From Halichondria panicea (Eukaryota > Porifera > Demospongiae > Suberitida > Halichondriidae): a stretch of DNA of 64,000 bases. Positions 51,463-61,710 of the stretch are shown piece by piece. The notes under the pieces were generated by a model that made no database searches, had not been told where the DNA came from, and worked only from the letters and a program-made list of their open reading frames with translations. Positions within the stretch are counted from its first letter, which is position 1. The number at the start of each line of letters is the position of its first letter. The position numbers and the translations under genes are program-made. The stretch covers positions 2,046,001 through 2,110,000 of the forward strand of contig NC_087382.1 in assembly GCF_963675165.1 (NCBI RefSeq), given 5' to 3'.

Positions 51463-52064
51463 CTGATTTAAAATTGCATATAGAGTGCTGAGTCAGCAAC
51501 AAATAGTGTCAATATTCGTTGAGTCAGCATATGGAAACCTTCCTGTTATTATCGCCTTTCTACAGATCTATCTAGCCAGCCTTTTGAGATCCTTGTACCA
51601 GTGTCTGTTGTGCCACAACTTGTGGATTAGCATGGAACAGCTGATGAACGTAGAAATCTTGGCAGTCCTTCTTTGAACCGAGGAGTGGCAGCGATTTAAG
51701 ACAGCTTGTACAAGTCTGACTACTATCAACTCAACTGCTGCCCTCTGCCATTATCTGTCTTGTATTGTACAGGTTATTAAAAGCTTTAGGCAACCAATGA
51801 CTTTCGGCTGCCAGTTCTCATCACGTAAAACTAAAACAAGCTAATCTCTGCTGGTGTCTTAGATGACTATATCCTAGCTGAATGCCTGATGATGTTATTA
51901 CTCCATCATCTTCTCTTTTCTAGCACTAGCATCCATTCTTAAACTGTAGCTAAGAAGCCCGCGATCACTTTTGCAGGCTGCGCAATTCTACTTAACCTCA
52001 CACAATTTTTGGATCACGTGGAAAAATCAATGAATAATCTCTACCCAAATTCTGGTAGAGACAC
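51463..52064. other. Inner right part of the 7-kb element
   Basis: No recognisable gene. It includes the inverted match to 45340-45370 and ends at the terminal arm 52065-52142. Confidence 0.5.
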
Positions 52065-52147
52065 AAACTGTAGCCCAGAGTCACCAGTCCCTTTTCTCCC
52101 GCCCCCGTCCAATCAGAGAAAAGGGAGTGGCTTGCGAGTCTAGTGTA

Positions 52148-52768
52148 GGCCTTGCTCAATTTATGCTCAACTAGTCTCCAAGTCCACCTTAGTTGGGCGG
52201 AGTCCAACTAAGTCCACCTATTAGTCTTTAATTCTTACCAATTATTAGTCTTTAATTATTAACCATTAGTCTCAATAAAAATCATCAACGAGAATTATAC
52301 TACGTACATGTACAACATCACAGACGCTTCTAGCCTCGAATCCATGCCGATTAAAATACGTATTTTAATCGGCGTGGATTCGAGGCTAAGACGCTTCTAC
52401 ATAATCATCTAAGGAACTATAATTATTGGTGAAAAAAGCTTAGAAAAGAGTCAACTGATCTAGATTAGTAGTACTCTAGCACCTTCCATACGTATATACT
52501 CAGTATAGCCACCACCTGGCCTGTTTGTAGCTCCCATTACAAACACTTGTTTTATCGATTCCAGACCTTCCATTTCTGCATGTAAGCAGTTGGTTTACGA
52601 CACGAGCACTGGCGTTACTCTGTGCTTGTGCGTGTGTGTGTGTGTGTGTGCATGGCAAAAACCCACAGTCTATAGCCACCACGTGGACGGCTGGCATAAT
52701 GCCCAATGCTCCACTGCACCTATTAGTCTCAAAATTATGCTAGCATAATAATTGGGCAAGGCCTAGCT
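52148..52768. mobile_element. Second copy of the ~550-bp MITE, carrying one hairpin
   Basis: Corresponds to 14649-16806 without its two large insertions. It has AGGCCTTGCTCAATTTATGC at the left and ATTGGGCAAGGCCT at the right. It carries the hairpin 52331-52388. Confidence 0.6.
52331..52388. mobile_element. 58-bp hairpin element with 9-bp target duplication and known empty site
   Basis: Perfect palindrome from TAGCCTCGAATCCATGCCGA through AAAATACGTATTTT to the inverse. Flanked by AGACGCTTC at 52322-52330 and 52389-52397. Unit 1 has the single AGACGCTTC at about 14796-14804 with no hairpin, so this insertion postdates the duplication. Confidence 0.9.
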
Positions 52769-54394
52769 ATACGTGTACTGATATGTATATATATAGTGGA
52801 GTCATATACAGTATAATTATAGAGAGGGATTGGAAACGATGTACCCTCAAAGTACCATCCATGTTTCCCCGCGGTTTTAATCGAGGCTTACTTTCAACGT
52901 GGGGGGTCTAAACATGAATAATTCATGAGAATTGTTTTTGCTGTCTGTAAAAAGTCCACGAGCAGTTCTGCTGCTAAACATCAAATATTTGTGGCCATTT
53001 GGGACACAGCACACTACTTAGTGACACAACCTTAGCTATATCATAGTAGCTAAACGAACACAACCACAACAAATCTGCTCTGTGTTAGACTATAGCCTCG
53101 AGACCAGGCCGATTAAAATAAGTATTTTAATCGGCCTGGTCTCGAGGCTAGTGTTAGACTAGCTACTTCACGATAATCAAAATTATATTTTCTTTGTTTT
53201 CAAATGATACTCACCATCAGGGGGCACTTGTTAAAGTGTTTGAGGGGTCTTTGATACGCATGCATTAACTATGATTAGGCTCAATAAGTTTCCCGGGAAA
53301 CTTCCCCGGGGTAGAAAGCGACTGAAACACGGATTGTTTCTGAGCTCTTACATACATAGACTTCATTCCGTTGCCAATCCCCTTCTCCTCAATTATGGTG
53401 GAGTTGCATGCCCTCTCCTCTCTTCTTTTATACGCCCTTGGTATCACTGCATGCAGTATAGCTGTCATCAGATATTAGGCTAATTATACAAGTCCAACGG
53501 CTTTAATTCTTTTGCTTATATACATGTATGATTGTGTATTTGCTGTTCCCAGAAAACCCATTTGTTTCTATAATTAGTATATATAGGGTAACCCTGCTTC
53601 CTACTCGTACAGTGTCATTCATATTCACTACCATTAACCTCCATTCTATATCCAATAATTATACGGTCTGATATTAAATCATGCATGCAGCATTCTTTGT
53701 ATTTTTCCCAGAAAAGGGGAAGTTTGTGGTTACGTTTTACACTGATAGAATTATGCATACACCATGACATTGTGTGTTTAAGAACATAATTTAATTTGCG
53801 ACTGAATGATCTTCGGTATTGTGTGTGTGGCCATTATTCCACTGACATGCATTGGTATTGGCTCAACCAGGTAGACAATGACCTCATTAGCTACTTTGTT
53901 GTTCTCTCCTGCATGTATAATTATGTGCTGTGCATAACAAGTTTTAAAGAAAATGTATCTTTAATTAATAGGCACCATGCAGCTTTGTACCCACAATGCA
54001 TGCATGAAGTAGTATAATTATACAGTTGATAAAAGCCTATAGTCTACCATGAACATGTTGTAGCCTCATAAGCAGTCACCATCTTTAACTTCCATTCTTG
54101 AGTCCAACTGAAAGGTGTCAGCATTTAATGTTGACCACCTGATTTGCAATTGGCCACTTCTAAATCTGATCCCATGCATGCAGGCAATATTCTCCCTACT
54201 TCCCTATCACTCGGCTCTTAGTCACCACATGCAAGACACACGTTGCTATCCAGACAGTGACCACAAGACACACCAGACAGTGACCACAAATTAACACACA
54301 CTGCATGTATACTGCTGCATGCACAAGTACACAATGTGATATGGGATATAGGGTTAAGTGATACCACTTCCTGTTAATTATAATGCGATGTAGA
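52769..54394. other. Recurring spacer block, third copy
   Basis: Matches 16807-18474 and, from about 53267, 36906-38345. It contains the hairpin at 53093-53150 and repeated TCCAGACAGTGACCACA motifs (about 54248-54290). No gene supported. Confidence 0.7.
53093..53150. mobile_element. 58-bp hairpin element, duplicate of 17129-17186
   Basis: Same GTGTTAGACTA flanks and the same position in the recurring block as the unit 1 copy. Confidence 0.85.
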
Positions 54395-54542
54395 ACACAC
54401 ACCACACACACCACACACACCACACACACCACACACACCACACACACCACACACACTACACAGAACACACACACCACACACACCACACACACCACACACA
54501 CCACACACACTACACAGAACACACACACCACACACACCACAG

Positions 54543-54710
54543 AACACACGACTGGTTCTGGCCACCATTGATGGGTGCTGGAGCTCCTCTCCCTCACAAA
54601 GACCAACCACACAACAACTCAAGGAGACACTGCAAACATTGCTATTATACCAGCCATTAAATGGCAAGTATCAGTTGACAAGAATGGACAAACAGTGTAT
54701 AAGCAAATGA
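54543..54710 (+). pseudogene. Duplicated terminal kinase exon, copy 5 (frameshifted)
   Basis: NTRLVLATIDGCWSS and SQRPTTQQLKETL are kept. A 2-nt insertion near 54645 then shifts the frame, and it ends at TGA 54708-54710. Homology to unit 4 continues to about 54942 and then stops, so no beta-helix gene follows in this unit. Confidence 0.82.
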
Positions 54711-54942
54711 CTGCATGCCTATAATTATACTGTAAACCCTTTATAATCAAAAAGAGGTGCTGCAAATATCTTTTACTGCTTTTTTGTGTCAATTATTTTT
54801 GTCCCCTCATCATTCACTCACATTTCACTGAACTATAATATACTAGTGCACAAATGGGGGGAAGTACTGTGTAGGGTTGACTGAGCCGCTCAAACACCAA
54901 CAAGGTCAACAAGATGGGCTGGTATATTGAATTATTATTATA

Positions 54943-55207
54943 TGTATCAGGAGCACATTACAGAAGGAGCGTCTAACTGTCATGGGTTCGGAAATCGCAT
55001 CTCGTGTGCTTTCCTAAACGCCGCATTGCCTTATAAGAAAAGTGTGTAAGTACTGTGTACATAAATTACAGACCGCGGTCAGCCTGTGAATATCATTATA
55101 AACGGATTTTGTATGTAATGCAGCAGCAGGAGAGCCAGAAAGAGCTAAAATGAATAGCTAGATCTTTGATGGATGTTGGTATACATCATGGAAGAGACTG
55201 TCATCGG
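54943..55207. other. Sequence between the end of duplication unit 5 and the Ginger-like element
   Basis: No recognisable gene. It ends in the target site TCGG (55204-55207), which is repeated after the element. Confidence 0.5.
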
Positions 55208-57607
55208 TGTCAGAGGAATGAATGACTCCCCGGTGGGAGTGACTCCCCGGTCATTCCTGCCTAAGGTGTGGGTGACTCCCCCAGGAATAAATGACTCCCC
55301 TATGCGCATGTTTGTTCCCGCTAATGTTGCCATCAATGTAAGTATATAGTAGCAAGAGTACATTCATGCACTCCTCATAGACATATAGTAGAGAATGAAG
55401 AGCCATGCAGGATGAAGAGCAAGGTTAGTAGTAGCATGCAAGGTAGCAATGAAGCAAGTGCTCATCCTGTAGTAGACAGCAAGTGACAGCTGGAATGTAG
55501 ACCTATAAATGTGTGAAGAGCAAAGTTGCAAGGTTAATTGTTCTATCCTGTAGTTGACAGCAAGTGACAGCTAGATCTATAGTATAAAACCAGTGATCGT
55601 TCACAGTCATGTCATTTGAAGAAGGCAGCAAGAAATGGAGAATTTACAAGAGATTGAAAACTATTTACGAAAAGGAGAATACCCTCCTACTATTAACAGC
55701 AAAACAGAGAAGGCAAACTTTAGAAGAAAATGCAGGCAGAACTTTAAGTTTGAAAATGGTAGCCTCTATTATAAGAAGCACACCAAAGCTGCTGATGCAG
55801 CTGACTGGAGGATATGTGTGCGCAGCGATGAGGAGAAATCAAGAATCCTCGAAGATTGCCATGCAGGTATAATAATTATTATGGCTTTGGTAAAATGATA
55901 ATAGTAGGTAATAGAGCATGTATGTATGCTTGTAATCTATTATACGCATGCATGCAGGAACAGCTGGTGGCCACTTTGGAAGAGATAGAACTATAGACAA
56001 GATATGTTCTAGATTCTACTGGAAGTCGATGGTGGAGGAGATCCGAGAGTATGTAAAGAACTGCAGCCAGTGCCAGAGAATGAACCCAGCATTTGTAAAG
56101 ACAAATGCCAAACTCCATCCGATATCTGTACAACCCAAAGTCTGGCATCAGGTATATATATACTATAATTTTTATGGCATTGCATAATAATTATTTGTTT
56201 TGAGCACAATCATATATTAATTATAATTATGTAATTCACTTTATAGGTTGGCATAGACTTGATAGGACCTTTGCCGATTACACCCAATGGCAGCAAATAT
56301 GTGGTAACATTGGTCGATTATTTTAACAAATGGGCTGAAGCAGCCCCACTCCCTGACAAAACTGCATTTGGAGTGGCAATGTTCCTGTACAACTTAATTG
56401 TTTTGTCGGTAAGCTATGCATGTGTGTGAAGTTGTAATCACATGCATCTCTACACATAATTATAATAACACGTATTTAATGATTATGGTTATACATGCAC
56501 GCAGGTTTGGGTTTTGTGAGGTGCTGATATCGGACCAAGGCCGTGAGTTTGTTAATCAGGTCAACACAGAGCTTTTTCGATTCACTGGAACAGAGCACAG
56601 GGTCACTTCAGCTTACCACCCACAAACCAACGGGCTAACTGAACGTTTCAATCAAACACTTCAAACAGCACTACTCAAATATGTGAATAACTCACAGATC
56701 GACTGGGACTACCACTTGCCCGCTATTCTCTTTGCTTATAGGATGAGTAAGCAAAAGGCAATGAAGTATTCACCTTTCGAGTTGATGTTCTGTCGGTGAG
56801 TTGTTCATTATTATAATAATTACATGATAATCTGGCATGCATGCATTATTATTATAACATTCCACATGCAGGAAACCTGTACTCCCTATTCAACTGGAGT
56901 TAGGCAGCGAGGGTGAACTTGAGCAGAGCTGGGACATTAGTGCCATTATGACCCACGCTCGAGCTGTTACAAAGTTAAAGGATGATATCCACAGCAAAGC
57001 CAAGAAGAACATTGACAATGCCCAAGAAAAGGACAAGATGTACTATGATCGGAAGCATGCAGACAAGAGGGTGAGCAGGCTATATCATTGTATGAGCGTA
57101 CCATGGCTATTTTCATTACTCGTTTAATGTCATAGCCATGTCATTTTTCTAGGTGTTTAAGACTGAGAGTTTGGTCTGGCTGAGGAATTCAGCCAGGGAA
57201 TGTAAGAAGGGAGACAAGCTGAAGCCTCGGTGGTTAGGCCCATACACGGTGGTGGAGTGCTTGGACAAGGGAGTCTTTAAGATTGCCAACCCTAAGACTG
57301 GAAAGACCTTAAAAAAGGCTGTTAACCAACAGCGGTTAAAGCATTACCATGGCTCAGACTCCGAAAAACCTCTCTTGGATCAACATAGTTCTCTCTCGGA
57401 TCCTTCCGAATTATCAGACAACCATCACGATGAATCTCTCGATCAGTTTAACCCTTCTTTGACGAGTACTCCTGTGAAAGACCCAAGCAAGGTAAATGCA
57501 TGTGTATCTAGATTTTGAAGCTAATTATAATTACATTACATTTCTCTTTACGATATTAATTTAATGTTCTTTATAATTATGCACTCCATTTTTAGAAGCT
57601 GTGGGAA

Positions 57608-57800
57608 AAAAATTGTGATTTTCCCTCTTCTCACAAGCCAGACGCCCCCTCCTCTCACAAGCCAGCCGCTCCCTCCTCTCACAAGCCAGCCGCCCCCTCC
57701 TCTCACAAGCCAGCCGCTCCCTCCTCTCACAAGCCAGACGTCCCCTCCTCTCACAAGCCAGATGCTCACTCCTCTCGCAAGCGAGACGCCCCCTTCTCTC
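57608..57800 (+). repeat. 24-bp coding minisatellite in the transposase linker
   Basis: About seven copies of a CTCACAAGCCAGCCGCTCCC-type unit encode SSHKPxAP repeats. The low-complexity spacer lies between the GPY/F region and the protease. Confidence 0.9.
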
Positions 57801-58229
57801 AGGTTAAGACTGCATCCTCTATGGAGCCACCTTTGAAGAAGCAAAGGACTACTCAGTCTGTAACAAGAAAGGTATAATATAGTTATATACTTGTTAACAG
57901 GAGCTATCGATCGTTAATTGCAATTATTATTAATAATTATGTGCATGCACACTATAAACCGTTCATTATAATTATTGTGTGCACATTCGACAGAATTCAA
58001 GCTACTGGGTGAAGGATTTGGACCTGAGGACGGGAGACAAGGATGTAGTTCTTGCTGAGAGCGGGATGCTTTCTGACCGTCATATGTATGCTGCGCACAA
58101 ACTGATGAGAATGCAATTTCCAAATATTGAAGGCTGCTATTCTACTCTTCTGGTTCAGAAGATGTCCTTTCCTGCAGTCACTAGTAGTGAAGCCACAGGT
58201 ATAATTTCTACTTAAATTAATAGTAGTAT

Positions 58230-58305
58230 TATTATAGTATTGGTATAATTATACCTCATCCTCATCCTTGGCCGTATAATTATACCTCATCCTCATCCTT
58301 GGCCG
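58230..58305. repeat. Short direct repeat in the last transposase intron
   Basis: Two copies of a ~31-bp unit containing TACCTCATCCTCATCCTTGG. Confidence 0.85.
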
Positions 58306-59503
58306 TATAATTATAATATAATTATAATTATATCATATATATATCCTATACAGCCGTGCAGATATTCTTTGTAACAGAGGGGCATCACTGTATTGCGACA
58401 GCACTCATCAAGGGGGAACTTTTCCTCTTTGATAGCTGCTTCCAATATGGGAAAGACCTGGAGCCAAGTGCTGAGCTGCAAATCGCACAGATGTATAAGC
58501 CTTTAATAGCGCACAATGGGCTGTTACTATCTGTGGCCTCCATTCAACAGCAGAGCAGTGGCAGTAACAACTGTGGTTTGTTTGCAATTGCCGCTGCATA
58601 CCACGCATTGCAAGGAGACAATCTGGATACCATCACCCTAAATGAAGACAAAATGAGGCCACATCTTGTGTGTTGCTTTGAAAATGAGAAACTCAGAAGA
58701 TTTCCAAAGTCAAAAGATATTAGTAGCCACAAGAGACCAGAAAGATTTTCCAGCATAGTAATTACGATATACTGCCCTTGTCTCCGCCCTGACTGTTATG
58801 ATGAAATGGTCCAGTGCGATACGTGTAATGTGTGGTATCATTATAAATGTGTTCGTATTAAAGTATCTCCACTTGGAGATTGGTTTTGTCCTACTTGTAG
58901 ATCTAGATAGATTTTTAGCATTTCGTTATCTTCCACTAGCTGTTTTTGTTTATACACTGTTAATTTGCACTGTTGTTTTGTTTGTTTTTCATGCACTGTA
59001 GATCTATTTGTTATTTTGATGGATGTTGTTGTATTATAAGTTTTGCTTTACAGTGACCGTGAGACGTGTGAAAATGTGAACAGAGTGTACAATGTAGTAT
59101 AAGTACTATAGGTACTAATAGCTAGACTGAACCAGTTTACAGTATATAAGGAACAGCTGTAATTATAGTCATACTATGTATTAAACAGGTCTCTCACAGA
59201 TAGCATGCATGCATGCAGTCCTGATATAACAGTCTTGAGCTTGATTGTATAGTCACACTGTGACAGGTTTTGAGGATGCATGTACTTAGTATAGCCCCTG
59301 AAGTCTCTTTAGCTCTATGGATCAGTGTTCGTATATAAATTTCGGGGGAGTCATTTTTTCCAGGGGGGAGTCATTCGTGACTAGGAGTCAGTGACCGGGG
59401 GAGTCATTTATTCCTAGGCGTGAGTGACCGGGAGTCACTGGTGCCTAGGTAGGAGTGACCGGGAGTCATTATTTAGGGGAGTCATTCATTCCTATGACAT
59501 CGG

Positions 59504-59816
59504 TAAGGTACAGAAAGTTCTAAAATAGGAGCATATCCAGTCACTTTGTACAGAGAAAGTTTGCTAGACTTAGACTAACACATACTAGGCGTTTTGTTTT
59601 TGCAGTAGGGAGTCTTACTGGGGTTGTTAGAAGAGAGAGCTTACTACCAAGCCTATAGCTAACTAGCTAGCTGTAGCTTTTCACACTAGCCATTAATTAA
59701 AGACAGAAGGTTAGCCGAGGTCAGAGTTTACAAATTTCATTAAAGATGGGCGTGGCGTTATCATTTTTCTGCCAAGAAGCTGAGCAGTTATGGAGTATTT
59801 ATGATGCTCAGTCACG
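59504..59816. other. Spacer 3' of the Ginger-like element
   Basis: No gene recognised. It starts with the second copy of TCGG's flank and runs to the foldback at 59817. Confidence 0.4.
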
Positions 59817-60110
59817 TAGACTCGCAAGCCGTCACTGTTGCAGGCGAACAGTAGACTGGTCAAACTCCGTGTTGAGACTCGTGTTGCACAGTCAGCATAT
59901 CAGAAAATATTTTAAGTGGCTGCGGTTTTTGTGACGTCAGTATACTGCATGTGATACGTAGAGTTTTCTAGTGAAACGTCACTATCATTGATCTTGTGGT
60001 AACCGCATGCGGTTAGTTGCCACAAATATCGTGGCAAACGTTACACAAGTCTCAACACGGAGTTTGACCAGTCTACTGTTTGCCTGCAACAGTGACGGCT
60101 TGCGAGTCTA
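59817..60110. mobile_element. 294-bp foldback, TAGACTCGC termini
   Basis: Arms of ~68 bp (TAGACTCGCAAGCCGTCACT... and the inverse at 60043-60110). Same ends as the 7-kb element 45158-52142. I could not find a matching flanking duplication. Confidence 0.8.
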
Positions 60111-60519
60111 GCTTACGTAGGTATCCACTCAATATTGTTGACAGGATTGTCTTCTTTCAAATCAGAGGCACGTACATACCCTTGGCTCTATTGAGGTGAG
60201 GGCTTATTCACCTATTTTAATGTTGTTAATGCACTCTTGATTTGTTTTAGTATAAAATAGTTGATGAGATATGGTGGTAGAACTTGTGCATATCTTTGTT
60301 ATCTTTGTTAATATGTCAGAACAATTTAATGCCGTTAGTTGTAACTTTTTATTACAGAAACTGATGGTGGAGTCAGTGGATCCCGTCAAACATTAATTAA
60401 ACCCCTCATCGACAGTTCACTGTTTCTATCACCACACACCCTGCATGTTTATCATTAATGTTATAAAATTAATTATCTCTGTTATAATTACAAATTTGCC
60501 TTCATAAGAACAATTCTGT

Positions 60520-61082
60520 TAGACTCGCCAGCCAGCTCTTCCTCGGGGTAAGGGACTGGTGGATTGCCTATCTGAGAGTTGTGCTGGTGGAATTTTAATG
60601 AGTTGCATGACATCATGTCTGACATCATCATGTGGTTTGTAATGTCTGACATGCGTGGGTTGCAAATGGCTAATAAGCTCCCCTTGCTTAGTTTGTGGCA
60701 GAGAAACCAAGAAACTATGAGAAAACCGGTGGTAGAAGGCTACTGTCAAGCCCTTTCCATTCCCACATACTTTCAGACTGGAAAGATATCATCTACATAC
60801 TAAAGTCACTGGAGGATTTGTCTCAATTGCAGCTTGATTGATAAGCTTTGCTTGGTCGCTTAATCTTGCACTAGCAGTCTTGCTCATCCATTATTTTGTT
60901 ATTATCATGCATTCTACCACAAAGAAACTAACTAAGCAATACTGTGGGCGTAAGAATGTCACATGACATTGATACTGCACTCTGATTGGCATTACTAGAT
61001 TCAGGTAACGGCACAACTCTGACTCTCAGATAGGCAATCCACCAGTCCCTTACCCCGAGGAAGGGCTGGCTGGGCCAGTCTA
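60520..61082. mobile_element. 563-bp foldback, TAGACTCGCC termini, 9-bp target duplication
   Basis: Arms of ~65 bp (TAGACTCGCCAGCC... with CTTCCTCGGGGTAAGGGACT, and the inverse near 61013-61082). Flanked by CAATTCTGT at 60511-60519 and 61083-61091. No coding frame of note. Confidence 0.85.
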
Positions 61083-61170
61083 CAATTCTGTATGGTGTTG
61101 CATTGCAGCTACTTGTATGTCAAGAAATGATTCAGCACTGATACATGCACACATAGCATATAGCAGTTAT

Positions 61171-61241
61171 TAGCAGAGTCCTGAAGGGACAATAATTGTC
61201 CCTTCAGGACTCTGCTAAGTGGCTCATCATTAGCCACTTAG
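61171..61241. repeat. Two adjacent perfect hairpins
   Basis: TAGCAGAGTCCTGAAGGGAC with its inverse, centre AATAATTGTC (61171-61217), then CTAAGTGGCT...AGCCACTTAG (61214-61241). Confidence 0.88.
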
Positions 61242-61710
61242 CCTCAGTACAACCATATAGTCTATGGTATAGATATAACTGCACTAAAATTAAAAAAAGA
61301 AGGTTTAAAACCAGCTATACAGCATGTACGTAGTAGGACTGAGTAGTATCCATTGGTAGACCCTCTGGACTATCTTGGTAGCCATAGAATATTTTCAAAG
61401 AGGAAGCAGCAAGCCATTTGTGTACACAGGCACTTCACAAGTGGACACAAGCTCTACAATAGTCTACATGCTTGCTAAGCAGCTTAGTTGACCAGAGTGC
61501 AGCTTTTAAAGGCCACACATACTTCCATCGAGGCAGCAGCAAGGCATAAAATCGATGGTTAGTTTGTGCACAGCCATTGACCCACTCATTGGGGGCGGCG
61601 ATAAAATCAAGCTAATTTGGTGGGTTGGGCTCAGATGCAAACTAAAGTGATGGAACTGTTCCACCGAGTGAGATGGTATATACCATAGTCCACCCACACA
61701 TAATTATAGC
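61242..61710. other. 3' flank of the CRT-like gene
   Basis: No gene recognised. Any further downstream exon of the transporter would have to lie here, and none is evident. Confidence 0.4.

Larger units (their letters stand above)
45158..52142. mobile_element. 7-kb foldback (MULE-like) element with 9-bp target duplication
   Basis: Inverted arms of ~77 bp begin TAGACTCGCAAGCCACTCCC at 45158 and end in the inverse at 52142. Direct repeats GTGTAGGCC flank it at 45149-45157 and 52143-52151. Unit 1 has the single copy, uninterrupted, at 14645-14653. A further inverted match (AGGAAGGTTTCCATATGCTG) lies at about 45350 and 51522. The interior contains foldback 46258-47117, several small hairpins, a 5-bp-TSD MITE, a LINE tail fragment and a 200-N gap. 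I find no transposase frame, so it is probably non-autonomous, although the gap hides some sequence. Confidence 0.75.
38350..54390. repeat. Segmental duplication unit 4
   Basis: The unit contains the exon copy 38452-38628, intact gene D, the 5' flank 43780-44958, and the recurring block 52502-54390. It is enlarged by the 7-kb element 45158-52142, which is absent from unit 1. Confidence 0.85.
55635..58910 (+). pseudogene. Transposase gene: H2C2 finger, integrase core, chromo-like/GPY region, Ulp1-like protease, PHD finger (one apparent frameshift)
   Basis: Exons: 55635-55866, 55958-56151, 56247-56408, 56505-56795, 56872-57070, 57153-57491, 57596-57871, 57994-58198 and 58354-58910 (about 817 residues). 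Order of parts: H2C2 zinc finger (CHAG, GGHFGRDR, CSQCQ); integrase core with GIDLIGPL, SDQGREF and the TNGLTERFNQ region (DDE-type); GPY/F-like KPRWLGPYTVVE; a linker of SSHKPAAP repeats; a C48/Ulp1-like protease with EGHHCIATAL, LFLFDSC and NNCGLFAIAAA (His, Asp, Cys); and a C-terminal PHD finger (CPCLRPDC, CDTCNVWYHYKC, WFCPTC). The phases of exons 3 and 4 do not fit: the homopolymer near 56401-56408 appears one base too long, so this copy is inactive or mis-sequenced. ATG 55635 follows an in-frame stop. Confidence 0.8.
55208..59499 (+). mobile_element. Ginger1-like integrase-type DNA transposon (4.3 kb)
   Basis: Inverted termini start TGTCA(G/T)AGGAATGAATG and are flanked by the 4-bp duplication TCGG (55204-55207, 59500-59503). 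TGT...ACA ends with 4-bp duplications and an integrase with an H2C2 finger fit Ginger1. No LTRs, reverse transcriptase or gag-like frame are visible, which argues against a Ty3/gypsy retroelement. Both ends carry clusters of AATGACTCCCC / GGGGAGTCATT and GAGTGACC boxes (55220-55310 and 59340-59490), plausibly transposase-binding sites. The single gene at 55635-58910 occupies most of the interior. Confidence 0.8.

Noticed and set aside
55208..59499. Ty3/gypsy LTR retrotransposon
   Set aside because: Integrase resemblance is strong, but there are no LTRs, reverse transcriptase or protease-RT frame, and the ends are short inverted repeats with a 4-bp duplication.
59817..60110. 9-bp target duplication around this foldback
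   Set aside because: The immediate flanks (CAGTCACG and GCTTACGTA) do not match, so I did not claim one although related elements have it.
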